Below, one piece after another: positions 10,561-20,875 of a DNA stretch of 64,000 nt. The translations under genes and the position numbers were made by a program. The stretch's first letter is position 1. Each line of letters starts with the position of its first letter. The notes beneath the pieces were generated by a model. The model was not told the origin of the DNA. It saw only the letters and a program-made list of their open reading frames with translations, and ran no database searches. The stretch spans positions 17,589,001-17,653,000 of the forward strand of contig OY756961.1 in assembly GCA_963580455.1 (NCBI GenBank), read 5' to 3'. Source of the DNA: Euonymus europaeus. Taxonomy: Eukaryota > Streptophyta > Magnoliopsida > Celastrales > Celastraceae.

Positions 10561-11741
10561 AAGGTACCTCTAATAAATTTGGGATGCTGAGGAGCCTCCT
10601 AATGTCCCAATGCAAATGATCGTGTTTGCGTCACAATCGACTACAGCTACGAAGTCTGTCAAGATCTGCCTCGTCCTCTCCCCCTTGATAAAATAGTAGA
10701 GGGAAAAGCTGTAGTAACTATAGGAGATGTCATCCCAGGTGCATGATACTGATTTGAAGTCCTGCCACTTTCAAGACACTCATTCCTTTTCTGGCCCACC
10801 ACACCACAACTGAAGCACACAATTCCTTTCACCGAACACTAATCCCTCTTGTGCCCCTACATTCTACACTTGTAACATGTAAACTTGCTACCCAATGGCC
10901 TCTGTTCCTGGTCTTTACCGCCCCTTTGGCCTCCTTGAGTGTAAGGCTCTGCCTTCTGCCTCTTCTGACCACTACTACTTCAACTACTAGAAGCTGGAGC
11001 CTTAAGGCCTTTCTGAATGTCTCAGTATTGACTGGAGTTACGCTCTCCCCGTTCTATCTTAAGAACCATGTCCACAACTTTGTCATAGGACATCACCCTC
11101 AAAGGGATTATCAGTTTCACAGTGGTCGGAATTAATCCGTCACGATATCTTTTCGTCTTGCTCCAATCATCCGGAGCAAATTTCCTGCCAAACTTGTAAA
11201 GTTCTTCAAACTTCTTGGTGTATTGGGTCACCGTCATATTACGAGTTTGGACCAACTCTATAATGCTTGACCTTGTCATATTAAAAACTTTATGGCACAA
11301 ATCGCTGCATGAAAAGCATCTCAAATGAGACCCAGGTGAAGTCGTTCTTCCTCTAATGTAAGGAATCCCACCAGTAATGTGTTGTTCCTCTAAGATAATA
11401 AAAGATCAGCTTCATCCTTCGGTCATCTGGTAGAGCTAAAGATTGAAACCTCATGCTCATCTGTCTTAGCCATTCCCCAGCTTCGTACCCTTCTCCTTTC
11501 CTATCAAACACTTAGGGACTAGTCCTCCTTAACCGATCAACCTCATAAATCTCTCGTTCTGGTCTAACACCATATCTGGTACTAACTATGGAAGCCTATA
11601 CCTCATTTCAAACCTCTGGTCTTCTCACGACTTGCGCCTGTATAGCCTGAACTAAGTTCATCACCATCCTAGCTAAACCTTCAAGGTCACAAGCTACCCT
11701 ATAATACTAGTTGGAGAAACCTGTACCTCCGGTAAAACTAG
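10561..11741 (-). pseudogene. Gypsy-1 gag, middle and zinc knuckle
   Basis: Gag capsid and nucleocapsid region. The open part at 11,324-11,022 contains MTVTQYTKKFEELYKF and APDDWSKTKRYRDGL, typical of the retrotransposon gag family, and matches Gypsy-3 at 55,896-56,207. The zinc knuckle (about 10,777-10,819) reads CFSCGVVGQKRNEC, with the metal-binding His replaced by Gln. Gypsy-2 and Gypsy-3 keep the His. Several stops and frameshifts are present. Gag is interrupted at 11,741 by the Tat-like LTR and its N-terminus resumes at 20,463. Confidence 0.8.
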
Positions 11742-13424
11742 TGTTGTACCCCATTTTTGGTTCAAGCCCAATGTAGGAGCCCATTTAGACATCATAAATT
11801 ATTAGTCTACTTAAACAATAGATGACCCAAGGAAATGGCCCATTAAAAAAAATGTGATATGAGGCTTATGACATAAGTTAGGCCCAAATATTAAAGCCCA
11901 AAAGTGGAATCAATCATGCAGCCGGGCCCCAATGTCATATAACCCTAAGCCAAAAGGGAAGAAGAGACGCAGAGAAGAAAGAAGAGAAGGGCGTCGTTGC
12001 TGAAGCAGAAAAGGAAAGAGAGAGAAGAGAGAGAGAAAGGAAACACCAGAAAAGGAAAGAGAGGGAGAGAATCGCCGAAAGAATGCTAACAAATTGGGTG
12101 GATTTTAGGGTTCACAAGGAAGGGATTTCCAATCTTTGAATTAGGAAACAGTTTGAGTGATTTGAGGGATTTTGGAGTAATGGAGGAGGAGATGATTGAG
12201 AAGTTAGAAAGGAAACGAAGTCAATAGGAGAAGAAGAGATCGAGGTTGAAAAAAACTATAAATAAGGGAAAGAATTCCAATAGAAGGGGGAGGATTCGAT
12301 GCGGATTTTTGGAGGAAAAATTCTAGAAAACTAGAGGAACCGGGGAGTGATACCTCCCTTGTGTCCACGGTTCCATTTCCACCACCCAAAACTGTCTTTC
12401 ATTGTCACCTAAAAGCTTCTGTTGTCATCATCAAATCACCAAATTAGTCACTACCTCTTGGCATATGCACGACAAAGGGTTAATTTGCCTTTGGAAGTAA
12501 TTCTTTTTTTTGGAGTTCTCTGTCTTATTTCCATAAAGGTAATCATGATATACTGCTATTGTATTTAGACTTGTTATTTGTGAAGTAGTGATATTGTGCT
12601 ATTGGTTGCCATTACGTAAATCTGGTTGGGGTTCAAAGGAGGTAAAGGCTGGATTTTTTTTCCTTCTCTTCTTATGATGCAAATTGGTTAGAGTGATGCC
12701 ATGTGATAAAAGGATTAAGACTGAAATTTTTTTGTGCTTTATATGGTATGGTCATCAACATACTGTGAACTGAGAGTGTTGAATATCTGAGTTTCTTCTT
12801 GAATATCTTTTGATACAATTTGTTTAGATTGTTACCTTGTGTTTACTGAATTACAAAAGGTGTTTGCTGTTGGATGATACATGATATGGTGTGTTCATGA
12901 GAATTACTTGTTGATTAGTGGAGTTACTTGAATCAGGAAAATTCAAGGAGTATTCAAGGGGCTGTATATTGTGGATAGAATGTCTAATATCATTGTTAGG
13001 CTTGTTAATTCTCTCATAACTTAACCATGCTATTGTCAAGCTTTGAGAAAATAATATTTTGCGCTGATTAGTTTAGTCCTTTGAATGTTTTATTAAGTTC
13101 TTGGGCAGCAGTGTGCATTTGTGGTTTACATGCTTGATTATTTTGTGGATCTCAAAAAATTACTAATATATGTTTAAAAAGGATTTTTTTTTACCAATTG
13201 GTTTCATGTGTGATCGTCAGAAGAAATTGGAAAACTCTAAATTAATATGCGTGCAGTTTTTTTAGGACTCCATGAGAGGACCACACTGAATTTTTATGAA
13301 TTTGTTATTTAAGATTGTGTTTTTTGAACTTGATGTTAGAAGATACCTTGGTCCCAAGTGTTGTTATTTATTGTCTTGTTCGGTGCATTTGTCTCAAATT
13401 GGGTTGAGTTTAAAGTGGGAGTGT
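11742..13424 (+). mobile_element. Tat/Ogre-like solo LTR-T1, part 1
   Basis: It starts TGTTGTACCCC inside Gypsy-1 gag and ends after the MULE at 20,457 with AACCGGTTGCGACA. Net of the MULE it is about 3.1 kb. The flanking five bases ACTAG and ACCAG agree at four of five positions. The 3' end has the CACACCTTCCCCATACGTAAC block and GGTTGCGACA terminus that I associate with Tat/Ogre-type LTRs. No gag or pol of that lineage is seen here, so it reads as a solo LTR. Part 1 contains a purine-rich GA block at 11,950-12,080 and otherwise AT-rich noncoding sequence. Confidence 0.7.
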
Positions 13425-13434
13425 GTTGTGCTTG

Positions 13435-13524
13435 GGATTCCGGGGGGGGCCAATGCGTAAGTGCACTGGCCAATAACCCGTGCAACACTGAAATCTGACG
13501 GTCCAGTCCCACATCTCTCTCTAA
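13435..13524 (+). repeat. MULE left terminal inverted repeat
   Basis: About 90 bp matching the right end in reverse complement, through the CCAGTCCCACATCTCTCTC block. It has its own imperfect hairpin: 13,448-13,457 pairs with 13,462-13,471 around a TAAG loop. Confidence 0.9.
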
Positions 13525-14115
13525 AAAAGAGATTTCACGATTATTACTCTTTCAAAAACACAACTGTTGAATTACAAAAATAGAGAGACCCATTTTTTCT
13601 TCAAAAAGAGACTCGTTCTTTTGAAAAAGAGAGAGACCCATTTTTTCAAAAAAGAGAGAAACCTGGTGTGTGGCGATCTTTATCAAAGGAGAGAAAGTTC
13701 AAAGCTTGGTGATGCCGATCGTTATCAAAAGAGACCCAAATCCTCGAAGCAAGAGTAGTCCCTTTTGAAGAGAAACCCTAATCCAAGGGTGAAGAGCGGC
13801 GAAATTCATCGGAGGAAGGGGATTTAGTGATGAAGCCCTCTTTTCGGTTGATGGAGAAGAGTGAGGTGTACAGTTTCAGAGTCGGTGGCGAGTTGGTGGC
13901 AGGATTGGCTTTCTAGAAGTAGTAGATCGGGTTTCGGACAAGAGTGACATAGCCTTGACGGATCTGGTGGTATCCAAGATCCAGATCCGCCAAGGCTCTA
14001 TCAACCTATTGACCCGGTGTTGGAGGACTATTCAGTGTCGAATCAGTTGCTAAATTGGCTTTCCACTTCGCAGCGGCGGAGAAGGACGACCGGCCACACT
14101 TCAAGGAGGTGGATG
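13525..14115 (+). other. MULE left arm, possible captured host sequence
   Basis: There is no transposase coding here. The first 240 bp are purine-rich short repeats of AGAGAGACCC type. From about 13,790 the base composition rises in GC and codon-like stretches appear, including an ATG at 13,829 read for 28 codons. A frame reading AKLAFHFAAAEKDDRPHFKE ends at the LTR insertion and can be continued from 15,586 for about 30 more codons. A 20-bp imperfect inverted repeat lies at 13,948-14,000, centred on GGATCTGG. This could be a captured gene fragment, as in Pack-MULEs, but I do not recognise the protein. Confidence 0.4.
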
Positions 14116-15585
14116 TGTTGGTGTATGACCTAGGAGCCAATCGTAGGATGATTGTACTAGCATAAATTTATTATGTTATATTGAGGTATTTCATTTATTA
14201 TATGCGCTATATAAATGATTGTGATAAATATCCCTAGAATAGTTGGTTCGATGCCATGGGACTTCAAGTGTGTGACTTGAACGTGAGATCCTCATGGATG
14301 CATATAGAACACTATTCTTAAATGTCCCTAGTCGAGTACTATTATTAATTGGGATAACATTAATACATTGAGACTAGTATGTAGGTTGATTGATGACCAA
14401 ATCTTATAGGTTATGGATATGAGATATCAAATTAATACATGGGTACTTGTTAGAGAACAGAAGTACTGGACAGACCCAACATGAGAATATTGCATGGATT
14501 GTTATATGAATGTCATAAGTTATTCTCATATTGACGATGATATATGTTGTCCTTTAACCTGAAATCACTACGGTTCTCGACATGAGGAGTTATATACTTT
14601 GATACTGTTTAACGTCACCTGTAAAAGGGTTGGCTATAAAGTCAGTGATTGGGTGTATCACGAATCGTGCAGAGGGATGTGAGTGACCTAGATGGAATTT
14701 GTCCCTTCTATATAACAGGAGTAATATCTATGGGCCCCTTGATTGAGTGAGACTAAGAAATGCATGGCTGTGCTCAAATGAGTCAATATGTGATATCGAT
14801 CTTGTTTGTTTATTATAGTTTACTCAGAATCGAGAAACACATAGATTAACCTATACGAGGATGACACATTTCATGCCTCGATGTTAATCAAGATATTAAG
14901 GACAAAGGGACTGCATGTAAAATTGGTCATGAATAAAGGTTATGTCGAATCATTGACATTCCCGTTACTTGGGTAACAATGATGTGTTGCTAGATACCTC
15001 TCATTGTTTGTGATTTTAGAATATGATTTTAGTTTCGCTGCCAACGTAACGAGAACCTATAGGGTCGCACACATAGAATAAGTCAAAGATTATGTTATTA
15101 GAGAATAAGAATTACGTTTGGACTTAGGGCTTTATGTAGAGTCCATGACTGGTTTAATTAATGGGATTGATTGAACGTGGTCAAGTGTCCAAAACGTGGG
15201 CTCCTTTTCTTTAGGGGATGTGGGCTTTTCATTTTACTTGGCAAATTATATATAGGGTTAGAGTGTATAACCCTAGGGTGGTTTTTCTTGGTAAGTGAGC
15301 CGCAATATAGAGAGTTGAGAGAAAACATTTTTGAGTCCTTCTCCCCGGTTACTAGCATAATGGTGACAAGGAGATCTTTGCTTTGTTCGTGTGGATACTA
15401 TAGAGGCACTGTTCGTTCGGATAGTGCTGTTTGATTCGAATCTTTCAAGTCTAGCAACCGTTTGATTTCTACGCTACAATAGGTAATCTTTTAATACCGA
15501 TTTATGCCCTTTCGCATGGATCCTCAGGAAGGTTTCGATGAAAATTTTAATTTCCGCTGTGTGTATGGATCATCGGAACCCAACA
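14116..15585. mobile_element. Solo LTR, copia type, inside the MULE
   Basis: A 1,470-bp segment from TGTTGGTGTATGACC to GGAACCCAACA. It has the TGTTGG/CCAACA ends common in copia LTRs and is flanked by GGATG and GGATA (four of five match). There is no internal coding or primer site. Orientation cannot be set without a related full element. It is the innermost and therefore youngest layer of the nest. Confidence 0.75.
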
Positions 15586-16250
15586 GGATAAAGCGAGCAA
15601 AACACATGGACAATGGTCTTTTTCTTTGTGGAGCTGTAAATTGATTTTTCATTGTAGATGGGTTAGGATTACTTGTCCCTACTATTGGTAGTCATTCTGC
15701 AGCTTCATTTCATTGGATATTTGAAGATTTAATGTCTATGAAAGATGGGAAATGAAGTTGTAGAATGAATTGCTGAATTTGGTTGTGTCAATAAATTGTG
15801 TCTATTTTTTTTGACCTCTTAACAGCAAGTATGCTACCTTCGGTTAACATCCCATATCTGCATAACCTTCTAAGCAAAAACATAATGACTTTACCAATAA
15901 ATTTGTCCAAACTAAACCTTCCAGTCATCAAACCAATAAAATAGAACATCACATATTCATTCCTACATAGTATATCCAATGAGAATTCACAAACTTCACT
16001 CAACAGTTCTAAACAGGACTCTAGAACCAAATACCTAAAAGAAAATCTTCCTTTTACCTGCTCTCTATAAGAAAAGACTCAATCCCCAGCTAAAGCATGT
16101 CACTTTCACACAACAAAAAATGGATTCTCCAGAAAACTAAAAAATTGTAATTTTCAACCACTAATCTGAATATGATATACATACAAAAGTAGAAATGTAT
16201 AATATATTTCACAAAAGAGATAGTTCCAAAAATAACAAAAGATATATGTT
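15586..16250. other. MULE interior between LTR insertion and transposase 3' end
   Basis: AT-rich, with no supported gene. The first 60 bp continue the left-arm frame interrupted by the solo LTR. An 80-codon open frame on the minus strand (15,788-16,030) resembles nothing I know and lies downstream of the transposase; I leave it uncalled. Confidence 0.4.
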
Positions 16251-18303
16251 CAATGTAGAACGGTTGAACATATAGTTCCCTTTTGACCTTCCTTTTTCTT
16301 TAATCCCTTCATATTCTCCATTTGATTGATAACCTTGTTCTCAAGCTCCTTGTCCGTTTCTACTTCCTTTCCCATTGCAAACTCTTCAAGATTCTTACCT
16401 CAATCATTTTTTATTATCTCCATGTAAACACGCGTATCCTTATTCATTGAAGCTTGATATAATAACCGTAGGAAATGTGACTGATTTCTTCGAACCCAAT
16501 TCTTAGCCTCTTCTTCTTCCTTCGATTTCCCTTCATCTATGACAAGTCGGCTCTTCGCAACTTTTGTAAGTCTATTCAAAATGTATTTCTCGGGAATTTT
16601 TGTGATATTAAGCAAGCTAAAAACCCTTAAAATATGACAACACAAAATCCCTTGACTTTCAAACTTCATACAACTACAAGATGCAATATCTTTTTCAATA
16701 TCACAAACCACCTTATAGTCCTTCTTCTTTAAATCATGTCTAGTAACAACAAATAATGTTTTATCTTCAATGTCATCATTTACTATGAAAGTATCAACAC
16801 AACCATACTCCTCTTTGAAAATATTGAAAAACTTGAGAGTGTACCTTTGTGAAACTTGCCTAAGTATTGGAGACTTAGAGAAAGCCAATGTAGGTACATT
16901 TTCCCTCATTTTGAACTCCGCCTCAAGTTCATTATGTCATTTTTGGTCCAGCAACCTATCAAAATGTTTGAAAAAATCGCCAACTCCCAAAGTGCTTTTC
17001 AAGTGATCCTTCAAGTCACTATTTACACTTCCGGAGCTTTTGGTGCATGAAATGCCCAATGTAAATATATTATTCATGTAAGCCTTTGCCCATTTCTTCT
17101 TTTTCCCATATATACGATTCAACCAAGTATTCTCCTTCAAATTGTAGTATTCAAGCATCTTTTCCCATTTATTCTCAAATTCCTCCTCATCCTCATATTC
17201 GTACATACACTTGTTAAAGTCTGTCACAAATGAAGACTTGTTTCTCATGTAACAACCCAAATGCTTCAGTGCATTTTGTCTAATATGCCAAGTGCATAAT
17301 CCATGAGGAACTTTTGGCCACACTTTCTCCAATGCATTTGTCATAGTAGCATCTTGATCAATAAAGATCGAACGCGGCTCTTTACCAGTATGTGCATTTA
17401 AAAAAGTGGTAAAAAGCCACTGGAAAGACTCAATAGTCTCATCATATAAAAGAGCAGCATCGAAAATCACTATTTGCCTATGATGATTAAATCCAGTAAA
17501 TATACCAAGTGGCCTCAACTCTTTATTAGTGCCAAATGTAGTATCAAAAGTTACGACATCCCCAAAAGCTACATAATCAGCAACCATTTTAGCATCAGCC
17601 CAAAATATGTTAGTAATTTGATCCGCATTATCAAGTTGGAGAGCATAATGGAAGTTAGGATGAGCCATTCTTTGCTTCTCAAAATATGTCAAAATACTCC
17701 CAAGCTCCCCATGAGCCATATCTCTCTTCCTCCTGGATCTTAAATATGATTTTTTATCTTCAATAACAAACCCAAGGTTATCCCTTCCTCTTGCTTCCCT
17801 GCTCCCCTGCTCAATAGCTCTTGTGTTGCTTTAGGAGTAAGCCCTGAATCAGCAGCCAATTCAATTGCTAATGCATGAGCTGTTATAACCTCTCTATGTG
17901 ATCTTAGCATGTGAGTAGTTGCAGGAGGCTGTAACTCATGATTATGCTCTTCAACAAATTCCTTGACGACATATTTTCCACTTTCTTTCTCCAAAAAAAC
18001 CTTCAACCTTGCTTTGCAATCCGTTTTTGTGGCGGATCGATGACGAATCTCAACATCAACTTTCTTTCATTTCTTTAAACCCTCCTTACAGCACACAAAT
18101 AATTGATTAGTAGGCACTCTGGTTTTTCTGTTCTTGTTACAATACTCTTTTCTCACGCCAAAACCCATTTTGTTTGAATAACCTTTCCAGAACTCAAATG
18201 CACCATCTAATGTGTCAAATGTCATTCCAATTGTTGGTATCCAGTCCTGGTTCTCATCCATTGTTGTAAGACTGTCCACAAGAATATCATTGGAGATATC
18301 CAT
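16251..18303 (-). pseudogene. FAR1/FHY3-like MULE transposase, degenerate
   Basis: A transposase of the MULE group from which the plant light-signalling factors FAR1 and FHY3 derive. In order: a FAR1 DNA-binding domain (18,250-17,900), with FDTLDGAFEFWKGYSNKMGF and EHNHEL; the MULE transposase core (17,719-16,937), with VVTFDTTFGTNKE and FIDQDAT for the first two acidic residues and GLCTWHIRQNALK for the C..H motif; and a SWIM zinc finger (about 16,695-16,630) reading CSCMKFESQGILCCH. The start at 18,303 is the first Met before the domain. Defects are in-frame TGA codons at 18,067-18,069, 16,937-16,939 and 16,400-16,402, and a frameshift near 17,790-17,820. After the last stop the frame stays open for about 50 codons. 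No introns are evident. It would have acted in the nucleus on the element ends. Confidence 0.92.
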
Positions 18304-18957
18304 GCCAAAATTATTACTGAAAAATATAGTTTAATAAATTAAGGTGTATAAATGGAAAAAGCTACAAATAAATTGCATAACAAATTGAAAAACAGAAGAA
18401 TAACAATAATGTAACAAAAAATCAACAATTAAAGTAAAATAATTATGTATAACATGGCAGGTATAGAATGAAAGCAACTCTATTTGAAATTTCAGTCTTA
18501 CATGGATGACTCATAAGAGAACGATATATTAGAATCACATCTACAATCATTTACATTTCTAAATTGCCATTATATAGGAGTGAAAAGTTGTTAGGTTTTT
18601 TATTTTATTTTCAAAATTTAGAATAGTTGTTCACATTTCATTATCTTTACATTTATAGTGAAACCAGATTTCTCTACTATGGTTTTTGGTTACCTACTCT
18701 CTCTCTCTCTAAAAGAATAACAATAATGTTGATAACAAATACAATAAAACAAGATGTGGGGACAAGAGATCAACAAAATAATTTACCTTTCAAGAATCGA
18801 TGAGATAGTTGGTTGTTGCGAAGCTCTAAAGGAGTATCACATGACAAAAAAAGACAAAAAAGAAAGAAAGAATAAAGCAGGGGAGAAGAAAACTACTTAG
18901 TGGCGGGACCAGCAGTGAAATTTGGGCTCAAATTAATTTATTGGCAGGACTCGTGGA
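18304..18957. other. MULE region upstream of the transposase
   Basis: About 650 bp between the transposase start and the right terminal repeat: the expected place for promoter and 5' UTR. It is AT-rich, with a (CT)n tract near 18,697-18,712 and a polypurine AAAAAGAAAGAAAG tract near 18,850-18,870. I see no coding sequence and no clear promoter. Confidence 0.5.
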
Positions 18958-19047
18958 AATAGAGAGAGATGTGGGACTGGATCTGAAGGTCCCAGTGTTG
19001 CACGGGTTATTGGCCAGTGCACTTATGCACTGGCCCCCCCGGAATCC
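18958..19047 (-). repeat. MULE right terminal inverted repeat with internal hairpin
   Basis: Inverted partner of 13,435-13,524. It contains a perfect 10-bp stem: GGCCAGTGCA (19,012-19,021), loop CTTA, TGCACTGGCC (19,026-19,035), directly inside the C-run near the tip. The 10-bp target duplication follows at 19,048-19,057. Confidence 0.9.
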
Positions 19048-19057
19048 GTTGTGCTTG

Positions 19058-20457
19058 TTCCTAAAGGCCCAATTATTATATTAAAGGTGGATCCAACGAT
19101 GTGGATCCAACGATGGAACCAATGAGGAAGCATTGGATTCTCTCCCGAAAGGATTCTTGAGGAAATGATTTTATGGAATTCTTACCATTAGATGGAAAAA
19201 GGGTTTCACGAAGTCTAACGTGGAGCCTTCAATATAATAATTTTATTTCAATAATAAATCATAAATTTTCAACCATACTAATTTAATAGTATGGTTGAGA
19301 TGATGAGTTATCAATATAAAAAACGGGAACCGAGTCCCTTCAATGTGTAATTTTTATTTGGTATTTGTTATCTGTTGATAATATGTTTTACTTGAAATGT
19401 GTGTTACATGTTATGTGATTATATGCATGAATTATATGATTTAAGATGTTAGTATGCTTGATATGGGATTTGCGATAATTCAATATCGTATAATCCATAA
19501 AACTCAGTTCCCAACATTTTATTTTTTATTTTATTTTCATTTTATTCATTTTTATTTTGTTCTCGCTTTATTTTTTATTTATTTTATCTATTACTTATTT
19601 ATTATCTTTATCTTATTTTCGTTTTTATCTTTTTATATTATTTATTTACTATTTTATTATCTTTATTCATTATTATTAGTATTATTATTATTATTTTATT
19701 TTCGTTTTATTTTCTATTTCTATTCTTTATATTTTTATTCATTATTATTTTATTTATCATTATCATAATTATTTTATTTTAATTATTTAATTTTAGACTT
19801 ACATATTATATATTTTATCCATGCATAAAAATTATATCGAAAGTCTTAACCTACGATGTAATTAATTTGGAGAATGCATTGGTTGCGCCCTCAAAACGAT
19901 TCTTGAGGTGAGAGTGTTTCTTGAAAATTTGACCATTGGATGGAAGAATTTCATGAACCTCAATATTAAACTTTCGATCTAGTTTTTATATATTTTCTAA
20001 AATTATTTTATTCTCTTTTGATATAGTTTATATTTTCTTAAAATTATTTTATTCTATTTTTTATATAATTTATATTTTCTTAAATTATTTTACCGTATAT
20101 ATATATATATTTTTTATATATATTTTCTTAAATTATTTTATTTTGATATAGTTTTTATATTTCTTAAAATTATTTTATCCTATTTAAGTTTATTTTTTAT
20201 ATAATTATTTTTACCCTATATACGTATTTTTGTTATAATTAATTTTCTCAAAATCATTTAATGGGATAATAAAAGTTAAGTTGACAACTGTTTTTTAAAA
20301 CAGACGTTGTGGGGTGTCTCACACCTTCCCCATACGTAACAAACTCACCCGTTTTCTGAATTTTCGTACACCAAAATATTTTTATGGTGACCAATTGCAT
20401 CTATTACAATCAGTGACGACTCTTATAAAAATTTCTATAGCCAAACCGGTTGCGACA
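19058..20457 (+). mobile_element. Tat/Ogre-like solo LTR-T1, part 2
   Basis: The remainder of the LTR interrupted by the MULE. About 19,515-19,790 is low-complexity T-rich sequence with TTTATTTT and TTATTA runs, and 19,980-20,240 has TATATATATTTTTTATA-type repeats. The last 180 bp carry the conserved CACACCTTCCCCATACGTAAC block and end GGTTGCGACA at 20,457. The same 3' end recurs as a fragment at 61,506-61,731. The 104-codon open frame in the T-rich tract is low-complexity noise. Confidence 0.75.
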
Positions 20458-20462
20458 ACCAG

Positions 20463-20681
20463 CTTCAAGGTCCTCTCCTAATACTCCACATCAACTCTCT
20501 CCTCTACCCTCTCATTGGTGTCAGTCTCTGGCACAGAGTTCTGAGGGTAAGGAATGCGCCTAGTAACATGTGGCACTCCTGCACCTTGGCCTCAACCATG
20601 GCCACTAGGTTGCCCTCGCTTGCCATCATCTCCTAGGGTCGCCGCAGCGCGAGTAGAACGAGTCTCCCTACGAGTATCCAT
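20463..20681 (-). pseudogene. Gypsy-1 gag N-terminus
   Basis: On the minus strand an ATG at 20,681 starts MDTRRETRSTRAA, an Arg/Thr-rich beginning of the kind seen in this gypsy group. A TGA stop follows after 29 codons. The coding continues toward the Tat LTR junction, where the target duplication ACCAG/ACTAG lies. The leader between the primer site and this ATG is about 150 bp. Confidence 0.65.
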
Positions 20682-20834
20682 CTGCGCTACAACAGATAAA
20701 ATACTTAGCATAATTCAATTAACAAGGATTTAAGGGATAAGAAAATGTGTCAAATCAGCAGAGTTTGTGACATGTCCTAGAGACTTACTAACATACATTT
20801 GGGACCAAACCCTAGATCCTATGTAGAGCTAACA

Positions 20835-20850
20835 TGGCTCCAATACCAAA
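20835..20850 (-). other. Gypsy-1 primer-binding site
   Basis: The minus strand reads TTTGGTATTGGAGCCA, close to the TGGTATCAGAGCC complement of the 3' end of initiator tRNA-Met. It marks the inner border of the 5' LTR, which starts two bases further at 20,852. Confidence 0.8.
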
Positions 20851-20851
20851 C

Positions 20852-20875
20852 TATGACACAATCTAAATTTCAATC
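20852..20875 (-). mobile_element. Gypsy-1 5' LTR stub
   Basis: Only about 24 bp of the 5' LTR remain (TATGACACAATCTAAATTTC, comparable to TGTGACACTCCAACCCGAAA at 4,086). Satellite sequence then begins in mid-monomer. The other 2 kb of LTR, and the target duplication, are missing. Confidence 0.65.

Larger units (their letters stand above)
13435..19047 (-). mobile_element. Mutator-like element (MULE), FAR1 type
   Basis: A DNA transposon of 5,613 bp with terminal inverted repeats of about 90 bp starting GGATTCCGGGGGGG, flanked by a perfect 10-bp target duplication GTTGTGCTTG (13,425-13,434 and 19,048-19,057). It carries one degenerate transposase gene on the minus strand (16,251-18,303), a noncoding left arm, and a solo copia-type LTR inserted at 14,116-15,585. 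It sits inside the Tat-like LTR, so it is younger than that LTR. The transposase has stops and a frameshift, so the copy is not autonomous. The ends are well matched and could in principle be mobilised by an active relative. Confidence 0.93.

Noticed and set aside
16251..18303. A host FAR1/FHY3 transcription factor gene
   Set aside because: It lies between matched terminal inverted repeats with a 10-bp target duplication, and it has stops and a frameshift. It is a MULE transposase.
19454..19768. A 104-codon open frame rich in Phe, Tyr, Leu and Ile
   Set aside because: It is a translation of the T-rich low-complexity stretch of the Tat-like LTR.
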